64,000 bases of DNA from HyVt-337 sp964428895 (GTDB lineage: Bacteria; Planctomycetota; Phycisphaerae; SM23-33): NCBI GenBank assembly GCA_964428895.1, contig CAYRZU010000001.1, forward strand, positions 55,122-119,121, in the 5' to 3' direction. The notes beneath the pieces were generated by a model. That model ran no database searches and was not told the DNA's origin. It saw nothing but the letters and a program-made list of their open reading frames with translations. A program made the position numbers and the translations under genes. This document shows, one piece after another, positions 22,962 to 31,773 of this stretch. Each line of letters starts with the position of its first letter. Position 1 is the stretch's first letter.

Positions 22962-24599
22962 TTAGTCTGCGTCGGCCACTTCCTTGTACTCGTTGGCTGC
23001 CTTGGCGGCCTCGACCAGTTGGACGAACTCGCCCCGGAAGCCGTACCGGTCGGCGCCCTTGTTGGCCCGGGCCATTTGCAGCACCTGGTCGTAGGTCAGG
23101 CTTCCGGCGTGGGGGCTTTCGCGGAGCAGCATGCCGAACCCCGCCACGGCCGCGGCGAATTTCATGTCCTGCGGGGCGCTGGCCAGGTTGACGTCGTCGG
23201 TGATGGCCTGGACCATTCGGGTGCTGGTCTGGCCGTCCGGCTGCTTATAACGGAGCTTCAGCAGCAACAGTTCGGCGCCGTGATCGGTCTCGGCCGCATC
23301 GTCGGTCGGGACTTGGTAGCGCAGGGGGTCTACCGGCGCCGTGGGGATTGCGCCGCCGGCCGGGACGATCTCGTAAAAGGCCGTTACCGTATGGCCCGCC
23401 CCGATCTCGCCGGCGTCTTTCTTGTCGTCGTTGAAGTCCTCCTTGTCGAGGATGCGGTTCTCGTAGCCGATCAAGCGATACGCCGCCACCCGCTTGGGGT
23501 TGAACTCGATCTGGATCTTCACGTCCTTGGCAATCGTCACCAGCGTGCCGCTCAGTTGAGTGACGAACAGCTTCTTGGCCTCGTTGAAGTTGTCGATGTA
23601 GCCGTAGTTACCGTTGCCCTTGTCGGCCAGGGATTCCAGACGGTCATCCTGGTAGTTGCCCATCCCAAAGCCCAGCACCGTCAGGAACACGCCGGACTTG
23701 GCTTTGGCGGTAATCAAGTCCACCAGGCCGCTTTCGCTGCTGACGCCGACGTTGAAGTCGCCGTCGGTGCAGAGGATCACGCGGTTAACGCCGCCTTCGA
23801 TGAAGCTGTCTTGGGCGACCTTGTAGGCCAGCTTGATGCCCGCCGACCCATGCGTGCTGCCGCCGGCCTGGAGCTTGCTCAACGCGCCGATGATCTTGTT
23901 TCGCTGATTGCCCGGGGTCGAGGGCAGGACCACGCCGGAGGACCCCGCGTAAACCACGATCGCCACGCGGTCCTTGTCCGTCAGTTGCTTGACCAGTAGC
24001 TTCATGGCCCTGCGGACCAGGGGCAACTTGTTCTGATCGCTCATCGACCCGGAGACGTCCAGCAGGAACACCAGGTTGGTGTCTGGCCGTTGGTCGGCCT
24101 GCATCTCCTTGCCCTTTATCGCCACGCGCAGGAGGTAGTTGGCGTCGTTCCACGGACAGGCCGTCACATTCGCGTGAGCGGCGAAGGGGTGCGGGCTGTC
24201 GGCTTCCGGGCCCCCGTACTCGTAGTCGAAGTAGTTGACCATCTCTTCGATTCGGACCGCGCCCTTGGGCGGCAGTTGCCCGTAATTGAGCATCCGCCGG
24301 AGATTCGAGTAGCTGGCGGTGTCCACGTCGATTGAGAACGTCGAGAGCGGCCGTTGCGCGACTTCATAGAACGGATTCTCTTCAACGAGGTCGTAGGATT
24401 CGCGGTTCCAATCAGCGGAGGGGATGCGGTATTCCTCAGATAACGGGGCCATCTGGTAGGACAGGGAATACTTCGAGGCGGCAGCATCTCTGGAAAACAG
24501 TTGGGCGTGAGGCTCCATCACACAGCAGCCCAGGAACCCCGCCCCGGCGAACGCGGCTACCGCACACAGCAGTAGAATGGCTCGGCTTCGCTTTCTCAT
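22962..24599 (-). CDS. von Willebrand factor type A domain lipoprotein (YfbK-like)
   Basis: 545 residues. ATG 24599 follows GGGAG at seven bases and starts a lipoprotein signal (RAILLLCAVAAFAGAGFLGC) with the lipobox cysteine near residue 25. A von_Willebrand-associated N-terminal segment (RPLSTFSIDVDTASYSNLRR, PPKGAVRIEEMVNYF) precedes the vWA domain with a complete MIDAS: DVSGSMSD, a threonine in GGSTHGSAG and CTDGDFNVG. The C-terminal part matches the DUF3520-like region (LLLLKLRYKQPDG). Members bind metal-dependent ligands at the envelope. It is divergent from an ECF sigma factor gene with 145 bases between starts, so it may be a target of that factor. Confidence 0.88.
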   Translation of the reverse strand: MRKRSRAILLLCAVAAFAGAGFLGCCVMEPHAQLFSRDAAASKYSLSYQMAPLSEEYRIPSADWNRESYDLVEENPFYEVAQRPLSTFSIDVDTASYSNLRRMLNYGQLPPKGAVRIEEMVNYFDYEYGGPEADSPHPFAAHANVTACPWNDANYLLRVAIKGKEMQADQRPDTNLVFLLDVSGSMSDQNKLPLVRRAMKLLVKQLTDKDRVAIVVYAGSSGVVLPSTPGNQRNKIIGALSKLQAGGSTHGSAGIKLAYKVAQDSFIEGGVNRVILCTDGDFNVGVSSESGLVDLITAKAKSGVFLTVLGFGMGNYQDDRLESLADKGNGNYGYIDNFNEAKKLFVTQLSGTLVTIAKDVKIQIEFNPKRVAAYRLIGYENRILDKEDFNDDKKDAGEIGAGHTVTAFYEIVPAGGAIPTAPVDPLRYQVPTDDAAETDHGAELLLLKLRYKQPDGQTSTRMVQAITDDVNLASAPQDMKFAAAVAGFGMLLRESPHAGSLTYDQVLQMARANKGADRYGFRGEFVQLVEAAKAANEYKEVADAD

Positions 24600-24631
24600 G
24601 GTTTGTCTCCCACATGGTCTGAAGGTCCAAG

Positions 24632-24660
24632 TTGGTTCGGCCTTGCTATCTGCCCATACT
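24632..24660 (+). promoter_or_regulatory. possible promoter of the ECF sigma operon
   Basis: TTGGTT (24632-24637) and CATACT (24655-24660) with a 17-bp spacer, both imperfect. Since ECF genes often regulate themselves, the real promoter may follow a different consensus. Confidence 0.25.
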
Positions 24661-24744
24661 CGGGGGGGCGCCGAATGCGCAGTCCCGCGCGCGAAAATCT
24701 CGTGGCGGGATGGACAATTGACCTCCGCCGAGCCCACAGCGACA

Positions 24745-25323
24745 ATGCGGCGGGAGTTCCGCACGTTGGCCGAATACGACGAGCAATTCATTGTCACCCA
24801 GTGCCTGTCCGGCGACCGTGACGCTTTCGCGGCCGTCTACGCCGCGCATGGGCGGAAGGTGCTGGCCTACTTCCGTCGTAGTGGCTTGAGGCCCAGTGAC
24901 GCCGACGATCTCTGCCAGGAGGTCTTCACCCGCGCCTTTCGATCCCTCAAGACATTCGACCCCTCGCGCGGCGCGTTGGGGGCGTGGATTGCCGCCATCG
25001 CCCGCAACGTAGCGCGGCGCCACTGGCGAAAAGCAGCCCGGCAGGGCGGCTCCTTCGACCCGGAACTGGCTGAGCAAACACTTGCCGACGACAACCCGGG
25101 CGACGACGCCGAATCGGCCGAGAGCATCGAGGCATTGGATGATTGCGTGGGGCGCCTGCCGGAAGAGATGGCCCGGCTGATCGAATTGCGATATATCGAC
25201 GCACGGACCACACGCGGCATGGCCGAGGTGCTGGACATCCCGGAGGCGACGGTCCGCCTTCGATTGGATAAGGCCCGGGACTTGCTCCGCCGCTGTCTGG
25301 AAGAAAAGGGCATCGATCAATGA
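24745..25323 (+). CDS. RNA polymerase ECF-type sigma factor
   Basis: 192 residues. Region 2 contains DADDLCQEVFTRAFRSLKTF and WIAAIARNVARRHWRKAARQ; region 4 contains LPEEMARLIELRYIDARTTR and MAEVLDIPEATVRLRLDKAR, the helix-turn-helix that reads the -35. Regions 1 and 3 are absent, as in all ECF factors. The start at ATG 24745 gives the usual length but has no obvious ribosome binding site; a TTG at 24718 is an alternative. The next gene encodes a membrane protein that could be its anti-sigma partner, and the divergent gene encodes a vWA lipoprotein. Confidence 0.88.
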   Translation: MRREFRTLAEYDEQFIVTQCLSGDRDAFAAVYAAHGRKVLAYFRRSGLRPSDADDLCQEVFTRAFRSLKTFDPSRGALGAWIAAIARNVARRHWRKAARQGGSFDPELAEQTLADDNPGDDAESAESIEALDDCVGRLPEEMARLIELRYIDARTTRGMAEVLDIPEATVRLRLDKARDLLRRCLEEKGIDQ

Positions 25324-25373
25324 CAGGTGTCGCTGCGCAAACGCGACTGACGTGAGTAGAATCTTGTGACGCC

Positions 25374-26537
25374 ATGAAGGATCAATCGAACAACCCGCTC
25401 GACCGCCTGGAAGGCCTGCTTCGTTCTTGGGGCGCCAAACGCGCGGTCGACCAAACGCCTCAGCCGCATCGCCCAGTGGTCATGCGGCCTGTGGCGAACC
25501 TGTGGGTACGATGGGCCCCCTTGGCGGCGGCCGCGGCGATGCTGATTGTGGCGGTGGGGTTGTTCAGTCTGTCCCTGACGCAGGCGCGGCGGGGGCAGGC
25601 TGGTGGCGATGAGTTTGCCGGTCTCCCCGGGCCCGAGGACGAGCGTGTGACCGCCGCGGCCGAGGCCAGGGAGGTCCGCCCGCCCACGGCATCGAAACCA
25701 ATGGAAGTCCCCGAGGCGGCGCCGGTTCCTGCTGTGGCGCCCGGTCGCCGGCAGAAGTTGGCCGAATCCCCGGACTTTGCGAGCGACGACTTGGTTGAGG
25801 ATGACGAACTGGGCCAGTTGAGACGCCAGCGCGAAGCCCTGACCACCGAGCGGGATGAGCTGGCCGAAGAGAACCGGGCGTTGATGTGCCAATTGGCCGA
25901 AGCGGACGAGCAACTGGCGCAATTGATGGCGGAGTTGACCTCCGTGGAGCACTCCCATGCGGAGGCAATGTCCGGTGACGTTGCGGCCATGAGAGAACCC
26001 CAACCCGCCGACTCCGAAGTCGGCGAAGCCGACACCGATAGCTACCAGGTTGGCGCCGCGGGATCATCCCCGGCCCAGGCGCCGGCTGCGCTCGAAGGCG
26101 CCGAGGACGAGGAGTCGGCCCGAAAGCGCCGGGATACACACTACCTCATCGTGGGCGACGGCAAGGGCGCGGAGATCCCCCATGCCGAAATGGGGGAGGT
26201 CTATCTGTCGTTGGCGGCGCCGGATCGCGACGGCATGGCCGCGGTCCAGGCCGCTGCTGCCAATCGTGACCTGCTCACCCGCTGCCAAATCGCTCGACAA
26301 GGCGCGGGCGATCAACGCACCATTGGGCTATTGGATCAATTGGAAGTAATCCTGACGCGGCTGGAGTTGTTGGACGTCGGTTCGGACAAGGCGGTTTCGG
26401 GCTTCATGGCGTTGACCCGGGCGGAGGGCCTGCGGGAGTCGCTGGCGGAGGTCCAGGCGACGGCCGAGACGAAAGCGACCAAGATGCTTCTGCTCGAAGT
26501 ACAGTTGCTGCTGCGGGGGGCCGACCGTGAAGCGTAG
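25374..26537 (+). CDS. single-pass membrane protein, putative anti-sigma or envelope-sensing partner
   Basis: 387 residues with about 45 cytoplasmic residues, one membrane helix (WAPLAAAAAMLIVAVGLFSL, about 48-66) and a large extracytoplasmic part. That part starts with a Pro/Glu-rich linker, then a coiled coil (LGQLRRQREALTTERDELAE), then a globular region (THYLIVGDGKGAEIPHAEMG). Position directly behind the ECF gene and this topology suggest an anti-sigma role, but the short cytoplasmic part does not show a classic zinc-binding HxxxCxxC anti-sigma motif. Its last 11 bases overlap the next gene. Confidence 0.6.
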   Translation: MKDQSNNPLDRLEGLLRSWGAKRAVDQTPQPHRPVVMRPVANLWVRWAPLAAAAAMLIVAVGLFSLSLTQARRGQAGGDEFAGLPGPEDERVTAAAEAREVRPPTASKPMEVPEAAPVPAVAPGRRQKLAESPDFASDDLVEDDELGQLRRQREALTTERDELAEENRALMCQLAEADEQLAQLMAELTSVEHSHAEAMSGDVAAMREPQPADSEVGEADTDSYQVGAAGSSPAQAPAALEGAEDEESARKRRDTHYLIVGDGKGAEIPHAEMGEVYLSLAAPDRDGMAAVQAAAANRDLLTRCQIARQGAGDQRTIGLLDQLEVILTRLELLDVGSDKAVSGFMALTRAEGLRESLAEVQATAETKATKMLLLEVQLLLRGADREA

Positions 26538-26955
26538 CCGGACATGGTTGGCGTGGGTGGCCCTGGCGGCGACCGTGGCCGGTGGGCTGGCCGGCTGTAT
26601 GGTGCGCGAGCCGGTCTACTCCCGCATCGAAACGGACTCGCAGATCGAAGCGATCCATCGGGAACACCTATCCGCGCACCTGACCGAGCGGCTGGACGAG
26701 GTGGTGTTGCTGGTGGTCCAATTGGAATACGATCAGGCCGAGGCGCCTCTGTACTGGTTGGCCGATCAGTTCGACGACATCCAAGATGCCTCCCACGCCG
26801 CAGAGGCGTGGTTCTGGCTGGGGTACTGTCACGAGAAGCGGGGGCAGGTTGCGGCGGCACGGGACGTTTACGGGCGCGTGGCGGCGCTCTATAGTGCCGC
26901 TCCGGCCAGCCGAATCGCCGAGCGGCGGCTGCAACGGTTGAGTGAGCCGGCCTAG
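26527..26955 (+). CDS. TPR-like lipoprotein
   Basis: 142 residues from a GTG start at 26527 that overlaps the previous gene by 11 bases. A lipoprotein signal (TWLAWVALAATVAGGLAGC) ends in a lipobox LAGC. The rest forms helical pairs typical of TPR/Sel1-like repeats (AWFWLGYCHEKRGQVAAARD, VYGRVAALYSAAPASRIAER), resembling the C-terminal part of YbgF/BamD-type proteins. It would be anchored in the outer or inner membrane and probably works with the two genes before it. Its stop codon overlaps the convergent glycosyltransferase stop in a shared CTAG (26952-26955). Confidence 0.7.
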   Translation: MKRSRTWLAWVALAATVAGGLAGCMVREPVYSRIETDSQIEAIHREHLSAHLTERLDEVVLLVVQLEYDQAEAPLYWLADQFDDIQDASHAAEAWFWLGYCHEKRGQVAAARDVYGRVAALYSAAPASRIAERRLQRLSEPA

Positions 26956-27884
26956 CTTTCGCGGTGGTCTCGGCCGCGAGTCAGCACACTGTGCAGTTCC
27001 TTCATGCGCCAGTTCATGCTGTGGAGGATCAGGCCCACAAAGACTGACCCCGCCGAAAGGATCATCAATCCGGTCGCCAGGATCGCCAGGGGGAAGTGGG
27101 GCACCTTGCCGGTCCGAACGTAGTCCAGGATGGGCGGAATGCCGGCCAGCACGCCCAGAACAAACAGGAGGATGCTGATCAGCCCGAAAAACGTCAGCGG
27201 CTTGAAGGCGCGGACCAGGCTAAACAGCTTCCACAGCACGCGGAATCCGTCCCGGAAGGTCCGCAGCTTGGATTCGCTTCCGGATGGCCGCTCACGGTAG
27301 GGAATCGGCACTTCTTCGACCGCCAGCCGATAATACAGGGCGTGGATGGTCAGCTCGGTTTCGACCTCGAACCCGCCGGAGACGATCGGCACGCGGTTGA
27401 TGAGGTTTCGGTTGAAGGCCCGATAGCCAGAGAGAATGTCCCGAAGTTTGGCCTTGAAGATCAGGTTGATCAGCCCGCGGACGAGCTTATTGCCCAGCAC
27501 GTGGAGGGGGCGGAAGCTCTTGTCGGTGAATTCGGCCAGGCGCGTGCCGACCACCATGTCGGCGTGGCCGCTGAGGACCGGTCCCAAGACGTCCCGGGCG
27601 GAATCGGCGGGGTAGGTGTCGTCGCCGTCGACCATGAGGTAGGCGTCGGCGTCGATGCGGTCGAACATAGCGTCAATGACGAACCCTTTGCCCTGCCGGG
27701 GCTCGAACAGGACCTCCGCTCCGTGCTCGGTGGCGATTTGGGCGGTGTCATCGGTGGAGCGGTTGTCGAAGACATAGATCGTTGCCCCCGGCAATTGGGC
27801 GCGAAAGTCATCGACCACCTTGCCGATGGTGGTGGCCTCATTGTAGCAGGGAATCAGGACCGCAATTCGCCTGGGCTCGGACAT
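26952..27884 (-). CDS. family 2 glycosyltransferase, polyprenyl-phosphate type, with two C-terminal membrane helices
   Basis: 310 residues from ATG 27884. GT2 fold: AVLIPCYNEATTIGKVVDDF, then YVFDNRSTDDT and the metal-binding DGDDTYP. SGYRAFNRNLINRVP and FEVETELTIHAL match dolichyl/undecaprenyl-phosphate sugar transferases (DPM1/GtrB-like). The C-terminus has two membrane helices (FFGLISILLFVLGVLAGIPP and LAILATGLMILSAGSVFVGL). It probably moves a sugar from a nucleotide donor to a lipid carrier for surface polysaccharide or protein glycosylation. Divergent from the RNase Z-like gene, whose start is 121 bases away. Confidence 0.85.
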   Translation of the reverse strand: MSEPRRIAVLIPCYNEATTIGKVVDDFRAQLPGATIYVFDNRSTDDTAQIATEHGAEVLFEPRQGKGFVIDAMFDRIDADAYLMVDGDDTYPADSARDVLGPVLSGHADMVVGTRLAEFTDKSFRPLHVLGNKLVRGLINLIFKAKLRDILSGYRAFNRNLINRVPIVSGGFEVETELTIHALYYRLAVEEVPIPYRERPSGSESKLRTFRDGFRVLWKLFSLVRAFKPLTFFGLISILLFVLGVLAGIPPILDYVRTGKVPHFPLAILATGLMILSAGSVFVGLILHSMNWRMKELHSVLTRGRDHRES

Positions 27885-28005
27885 GGGCGATAGTCTACCT
27901 CGGGGGGCGGGCCGTTGCCAACGCATTGCGGGGCGGTTGCTTGTGTGGTAATGGCGGCTTGATTCGGCGGCCGACCATCCGTACCATGCGGCCCACGGAG
28001 AGCGC

Positions 28006-28869
28006 ATGCAGATTCGCCCCTACAAACTGAGCGAGGTCAAGTTCGACGGGTTCACGCTGGCCGGGTACAGCGTGGCTGGCGAGGAGTCTATCGTTATTGC
28101 GCCGGAGTTGGACTGCTGCTTCGATATTGGCAAGTGTCCGCGCGAAGCGCTGACGGTCGACCACATGCTGCTGACCCACGGGCACATGGACCACGTGGCG
28201 GGCCTGCCGTACTACTTCGCCCAGCGCGATTTTCAGGGCATCGCCGATGGCGTGGCGCTCGTGCCGGCCGTCCTGGTCGACCCCATTAAGCGGCTGATGA
28301 AAGCCTGGGGAGACGTGGAGGGCCACGTTCCTCCCCACAAGATCGTCGGTCTGACCGATGGGGACGAATATGCCATCCGGCGGGATCTGGTGGTTCGAGC
28401 CTTTGCCACGCGCCATACGACCGAATCGCTGGGGTATTCGGTGGTGGAGGTCCGCCAGAAGCTCAAGACCGAATACGACGGCCTGGCTGGGCCGGAAATC
28501 GTGGAACTGAAGAAGCAGGGCACGGAAGTCACCCGTCGTGTGGAGATACCACTGGTGGCCTATTTGGGCGATACGGCGGCGATGGATTACGCCGCCTTGC
28601 CGCACGTGGCTGACGCCAAGGTGTTGCTGATCGAATGCACCTTCTTCGACGACGACCACGTCAGCCGCGCTCGGGCAGGCAAGCATCTGCACGTGTCGGA
28701 TCTGCCGGAAGTGCTGGCGGGCATGCGCAACGAGCGGATTGTGATTTGCCACGTGACCCGGCGAACCAACATGGGCCAGGCCCGCAAGGTCATGCGGAGC
28801 ACTCTCGATCATGAGACGCTCAAGAAGGTCAGCTTCCTGATGAGCCGTCAGTACATCGAGGAGGAATGA
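28006..28869 (+). CDS. metallo-beta-lactamase-fold hydrolase, ribonuclease Z-like
   Basis: 287 residues. The metal motif LLTHGHMDHVAGLPYYF (H-x-H-x-D-H) is complete, with a further ligand region at FATRHTTESLGYSV and VAYLGDTAAMDY, and VICHVTRRT near the end. The arrangement fits ribonuclease Z or plant-type tRNase Z relatives, which cut tRNA 3' trailers, but the linker arm of true RNase Z is not obvious, so a related hydrolase is possible. GGAG lies five bases before ATG. It converges on the ABC operon. Confidence 0.8.
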   Translation: MQIRPYKLSEVKFDGFTLAGYSVAGEESIVIAPELDCCFDIGKCPREALTVDHMLLTHGHMDHVAGLPYYFAQRDFQGIADGVALVPAVLVDPIKRLMKAWGDVEGHVPPHKIVGLTDGDEYAIRRDLVVRAFATRHTTESLGYSVVEVRQKLKTEYDGLAGPEIVELKKQGTEVTRRVEIPLVAYLGDTAAMDYAALPHVADAKVLLIECTFFDDDHVSRARAGKHLHVSDLPEVLAGMRNERIVICHVTRRTNMGQARKVMRSTLDHETLKKVSFLMSRQYIEEE

Positions 28870-28870
28870 C

Positions 28871-28986
28871 TCAATCGCAGAATGGGGGTCCCGGAGTGCG
28901 GAATCAGGAGGCCCGCATGGAATTCCCTCGCGTTGATTCCCCCCTCAATGCCGTTTCGAAGCCAGCAACCCCCAATTCGCAATCGG
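28871..28986. repeat. imperfect inverted repeat in the convergent spacer
   Basis: The ends of this 116-base spacer, TCAATCGCAGAATGGGGGTC (28871-28890) and AACCCCCAATTCGCAATCGG (28967-28986), are partly complementary (about 13 of 20 positions, more with G-U pairs). It may form a long hairpin between converging genes or be a small degenerate repeat element. Confidence 0.3.
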
Positions 28987-28987
28987 T

Positions 28988-29716
28988 CTACTCGACCTTG
29001 CCGACGCGAATGTCGATGTCGGAACGGTTTTCCAGTCGGTCTCTCTGGCCGTCCTTGATCCACAGAATACGGTCGGACTTGTCGAGCATCTTGTGATCGT
29101 GCGTGGCCGTGATGACCGTCACGCCGTGCGTGTCGCACAGGCGGCGCAGGAGGTTGATGATCTGCTCGCCGGTGTGGAGGTCCAGGTTGGCCGTCGGCTC
29201 GTCGGCCAGCATGATGGCAGGTTCCATGGACAGCCCGCGTGCAACCGCCACGCGTTGTTGCTGCCCGCCGGACAACTCATCCGGGCGGTGGTGGAGTCGG
29301 TCACCCAGGCCCACTTCGGTCAACACTTCGGAGGCGCGGGCTTCGGCTTCGTGAGTGGTCAGGCCGGAAAACAGCAAGGGCAGCATGACGTTTCGGGTGG
29401 CCGTCAGGGACGGAATCAGATTGAACGCCTGGAAGATGTAGCCGATGTGGCGATTACGCACGTAGGCCAGTTCCAAACTGCCCTGGGCGGTCAGGTCCAC
29501 GCCGGCGATGGTCACGGTGCCGCCGGTGGGTTTGTCCAGCGCGCCAATCATGTTGAACAGCGTACTCTTGCCCGAGCCGGAGGGACCCATCACCGACAAG
29601 TATTCGCCCCGGTAGACGTCCAGGTCCATGTCGCGCAAGGCAAAGATCTGCTGCCCGCCCATGCGGTACATCTTCGTCAGCCCGCGACACTCGATAATGA
29701 CTTCACTTGTTGCCAT
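28988..29716 (-). CDS. ABC transporter ATP-binding protein, LolD/MacB-like (ATPase 1 of the composite operon)
   Basis: 242 residues from ATG 29716. Walker A GPSGSGKST, Q-loop in IFQAFNLIPSLT, signature LSGGQQQRVAVAR, Walker B IMLADEPTANLD and H-loop TATHDH are all present. It belongs to the MacB/LolD/FtsE group that works with FtsX-type permeases in lipoprotein release, export by mechanotransmission or envelope stress responses. It is the last gene of a six-gene operon, 14 bases after the OPT-like gene. A second, distinct ATPase of the same group is at 37540-38334. Confidence 0.93.
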   Translation of the reverse strand: MATSEVIIECRGLTKMYRMGGQQIFALRDMDLDVYRGEYLSVMGPSGSGKSTLFNMIGALDKPTGGTVTIAGVDLTAQGSLELAYVRNRHIGYIFQAFNLIPSLTATRNVMLPLLFSGLTTHEAEARASEVLTEVGLGDRLHHRPDELSGGQQQRVAVARGLSMEPAIMLADEPTANLDLHTGEQIINLLRRLCDTHGVTVITATHDHKMLDKSDRILWIKDGQRDRLENRSDIDIRVGKVE

Positions 29717-29730
29717 GGATGCTCGAGAAG

Positions 29731-31773
29731 CTAGTAGGGGATCTTGATTACCGCTTTGGTCATAAAGGTTACGCCCACCGAGAATACAGACACCAACCCC
29801 AGTCCGCAGCCGTACCCGGCCATTACGACCGGAATGTACTGGCGCCACTTGGTGCCCAGCTTCCGCTGGAAGTAGTAGCGGCCGATCAGGGCGCCCATGA
29901 ATTGCGGAATCACGCCGTGCGGCATGGTCTGGTTCAATCCGCCGACCATACCGTAAACCAACATAATGGGCAGGTTCATCGCGTAGAGGACAAAGAACAT
30001 CACCGTGCCGAAGCTGGCTCCGGTCAGGAGGTACTGCCACCGGAAGGTGTCTTCAAACTGGCTGAATCGGCCCAGCGTGCTGGTCATGATAATGGTGCTG
30101 TTGGCGGCGCTGAGTTCCCACATCTTCTGGGCGTAGGGGTAGGCCGAGGAAGGCACCGGGTCCAGGGACCAGAGGAACTCGGCGAATAGGATCGAAGCGA
30201 CCAAAATAATGGGGGTCAGGACGATTTCGACTTTCCAGATCGACCAGAATTTCGTACCGGTCAATTCGGCCGTTCGCCACCCCTGCGCGCCGCCGCCGTA
30301 ATTGGCCAGCATCGGGGTCGGCAGGAACCAGATCTTGATTCCCTTGTAGCCCGATAGCAAGAACGCGGCCTCCTTGACCATGGGTATGCCCACACTCATG
30401 CCGGCCATGCCCTGCAGGCGGGCGGTAACGTAGCTGATGATGGGCGTATAGATGAAGGCGAAGAACAGCAGCGTCATCATGACCTTAAAGTGCCATTCGA
30501 TCAGCCATCCGCAGATGCCTATGTAGATGAAGCACACGATGAAATAGGTGGCGATGATCAGAGGGGCCGGGATGTCGCCGCGCTCCTTGACCCGGTCGGC
30601 CTCGGCCTGGCGTTCTTCCTCGGTCTGAACGACCATATTCTGGTCGGTCTGTTCCTTCTCCTGAGACCGCTGGCGCAAGGACCGGAAGACCTGGTAGAGA
30701 CCGGCAATGGCAATGGAGATCGACACGCCAATACTGAAGCTGAAATAGAAGTCGATGTTGTTGCTGAAACTGGTGCGGATGGTGTCCATCCCTTGTTCCC
30801 AACTCGGCAAGAGGCCGAAGTTGTAGAGAAGGGGGTTGGCGATCATGGTGATGATCAGGCCGATAAAGCCGCCCAGCACCGCAAAGAACGGCATGACCAT
30901 GCCGGCCAGGAAGTTGCCGAACTGCCAACTCCATCCGGTGGCGAATGCAGGCAGGACCTTACTGGTCTTGGGGGTGAACTCGGAGAAGGGAATCGGCAGC
31001 AGCATGATGCGTTGGCCGTTGAGCAGCGCATTGGAGATACTGGGCAAGGCCGCGTAGATCACGCCAAAGGCCAGCCCCATCACCGCGCCTACGCAGAATA
31101 GGCGCCACCTCCAATTCTGCTTCTGCTGTTCGGGGTCGCCGGAGGCCTCAGCTTCGGTTTCGTCCATCTGCTGCTCGGCCAGGGCCACAATGCCCTGAGC
31201 GCCAACCGGAGCCATCGGGAAGGGCAGCTTCTCGATGTCGCTGGCGATCCGGAACATGCCGTAGGTCAGCACCTGCCCGTTAAACCTCCCCACGATGGTG
31301 CTGAAGACGATCATCCCCAGCACCGGATACCAATCCGCATGGAAGAAGGTTCGTGTGGCCAGCACGTCCGGGTCGGTCGGGGCGTACCACCATATTTCAT
31401 GCATGTGCTCAGCCACGCCGGCGCCGATGGCGCCTTGGCTTTGCACGAAGAACTGGTTCCACAGCAGGCCCTGGAAGGGCTGAGCCATCGCAGCGCCGGC
31501 CATGCTGAACAGGATGAAGACCTCCGCCCGTTTGAGGGTCTTGTGGGCCCGGCGAGCGATCTCCAGAAACAGGATCACGGTCACCCACTGGGCGGACGCG
31601 CCGATGCCTTGGCCGATCAGCAGGCCCATGTAGGTGGCGCCCGGCACCATCAGTAGCGCGATGAACAGGCTCGCCGCCAGGGCGTTCCAACTGAAGCCCT
31701 CCTCGAACTTCGAGGGGACCTTCATGACATCGCGAAACTGTTGCAGCTCTTTGTCGAGTCGGATGCCGCTCAC
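29731..31773 (-). CDS. multi-spanning permease, OPT-superfamily-like
   Basis: 680 residues with about 14 predicted membrane helices, for example FIALLMVPGATYMGLLIGQG, GWSWQFGNFLAGMVMPFFAV and PLIIATYFIVCFIYIGICGW. A Glu/Gln-rich cytoplasmic loop (QRSQEKEQTDQNMVVQTEEE) divides it. Helix layout and Gly-rich patches recall the oligopeptide transporter (OPT) superfamily, from memory only; no signature is decisive. The start is GTG 31773, overlapping the TGA of the giant gene upstream in GTGA, so the two are translationally coupled. Nothing in an ordinary MacB or LolCDE system corresponds to this subunit. Confidence 0.6.
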   Translation of the reverse strand: MSGIRLDKELQQFRDVMKVPSKFEEGFSWNALAASLFIALLMVPGATYMGLLIGQGIGASAQWVTVILFLEIARRAHKTLKRAEVFILFSMAGAAMAQPFQGLLWNQFFVQSQGAIGAGVAEHMHEIWWYAPTDPDVLATRTFFHADWYPVLGMIVFSTIVGRFNGQVLTYGMFRIASDIEKLPFPMAPVGAQGIVALAEQQMDETEAEASGDPEQQKQNWRWRLFCVGAVMGLAFGVIYAALPSISNALLNGQRIMLLPIPFSEFTPKTSKVLPAFATGWSWQFGNFLAGMVMPFFAVLGGFIGLIITMIANPLLYNFGLLPSWEQGMDTIRTSFSNNIDFYFSFSIGVSISIAIAGLYQVFRSLRQRSQEKEQTDQNMVVQTEEERQAEADRVKERGDIPAPLIIATYFIVCFIYIGICGWLIEWHFKVMMTLLFFAFIYTPIISYVTARLQGMAGMSVGIPMVKEAAFLLSGYKGIKIWFLPTPMLANYGGGAQGWRTAELTGTKFWSIWKVEIVLTPIILVASILFAEFLWSLDPVPSSAYPYAQKMWELSAANSTIIMTSTLGRFSQFEDTFRWQYLLTGASFGTVMFFVLYAMNLPIMLVYGMVGGLNQTMPHGVIPQFMGALIGRYYFQRKLGTKWRQYIPVVMAGYGCGLGLVSVFSVGVTFMTKAVIKIPY

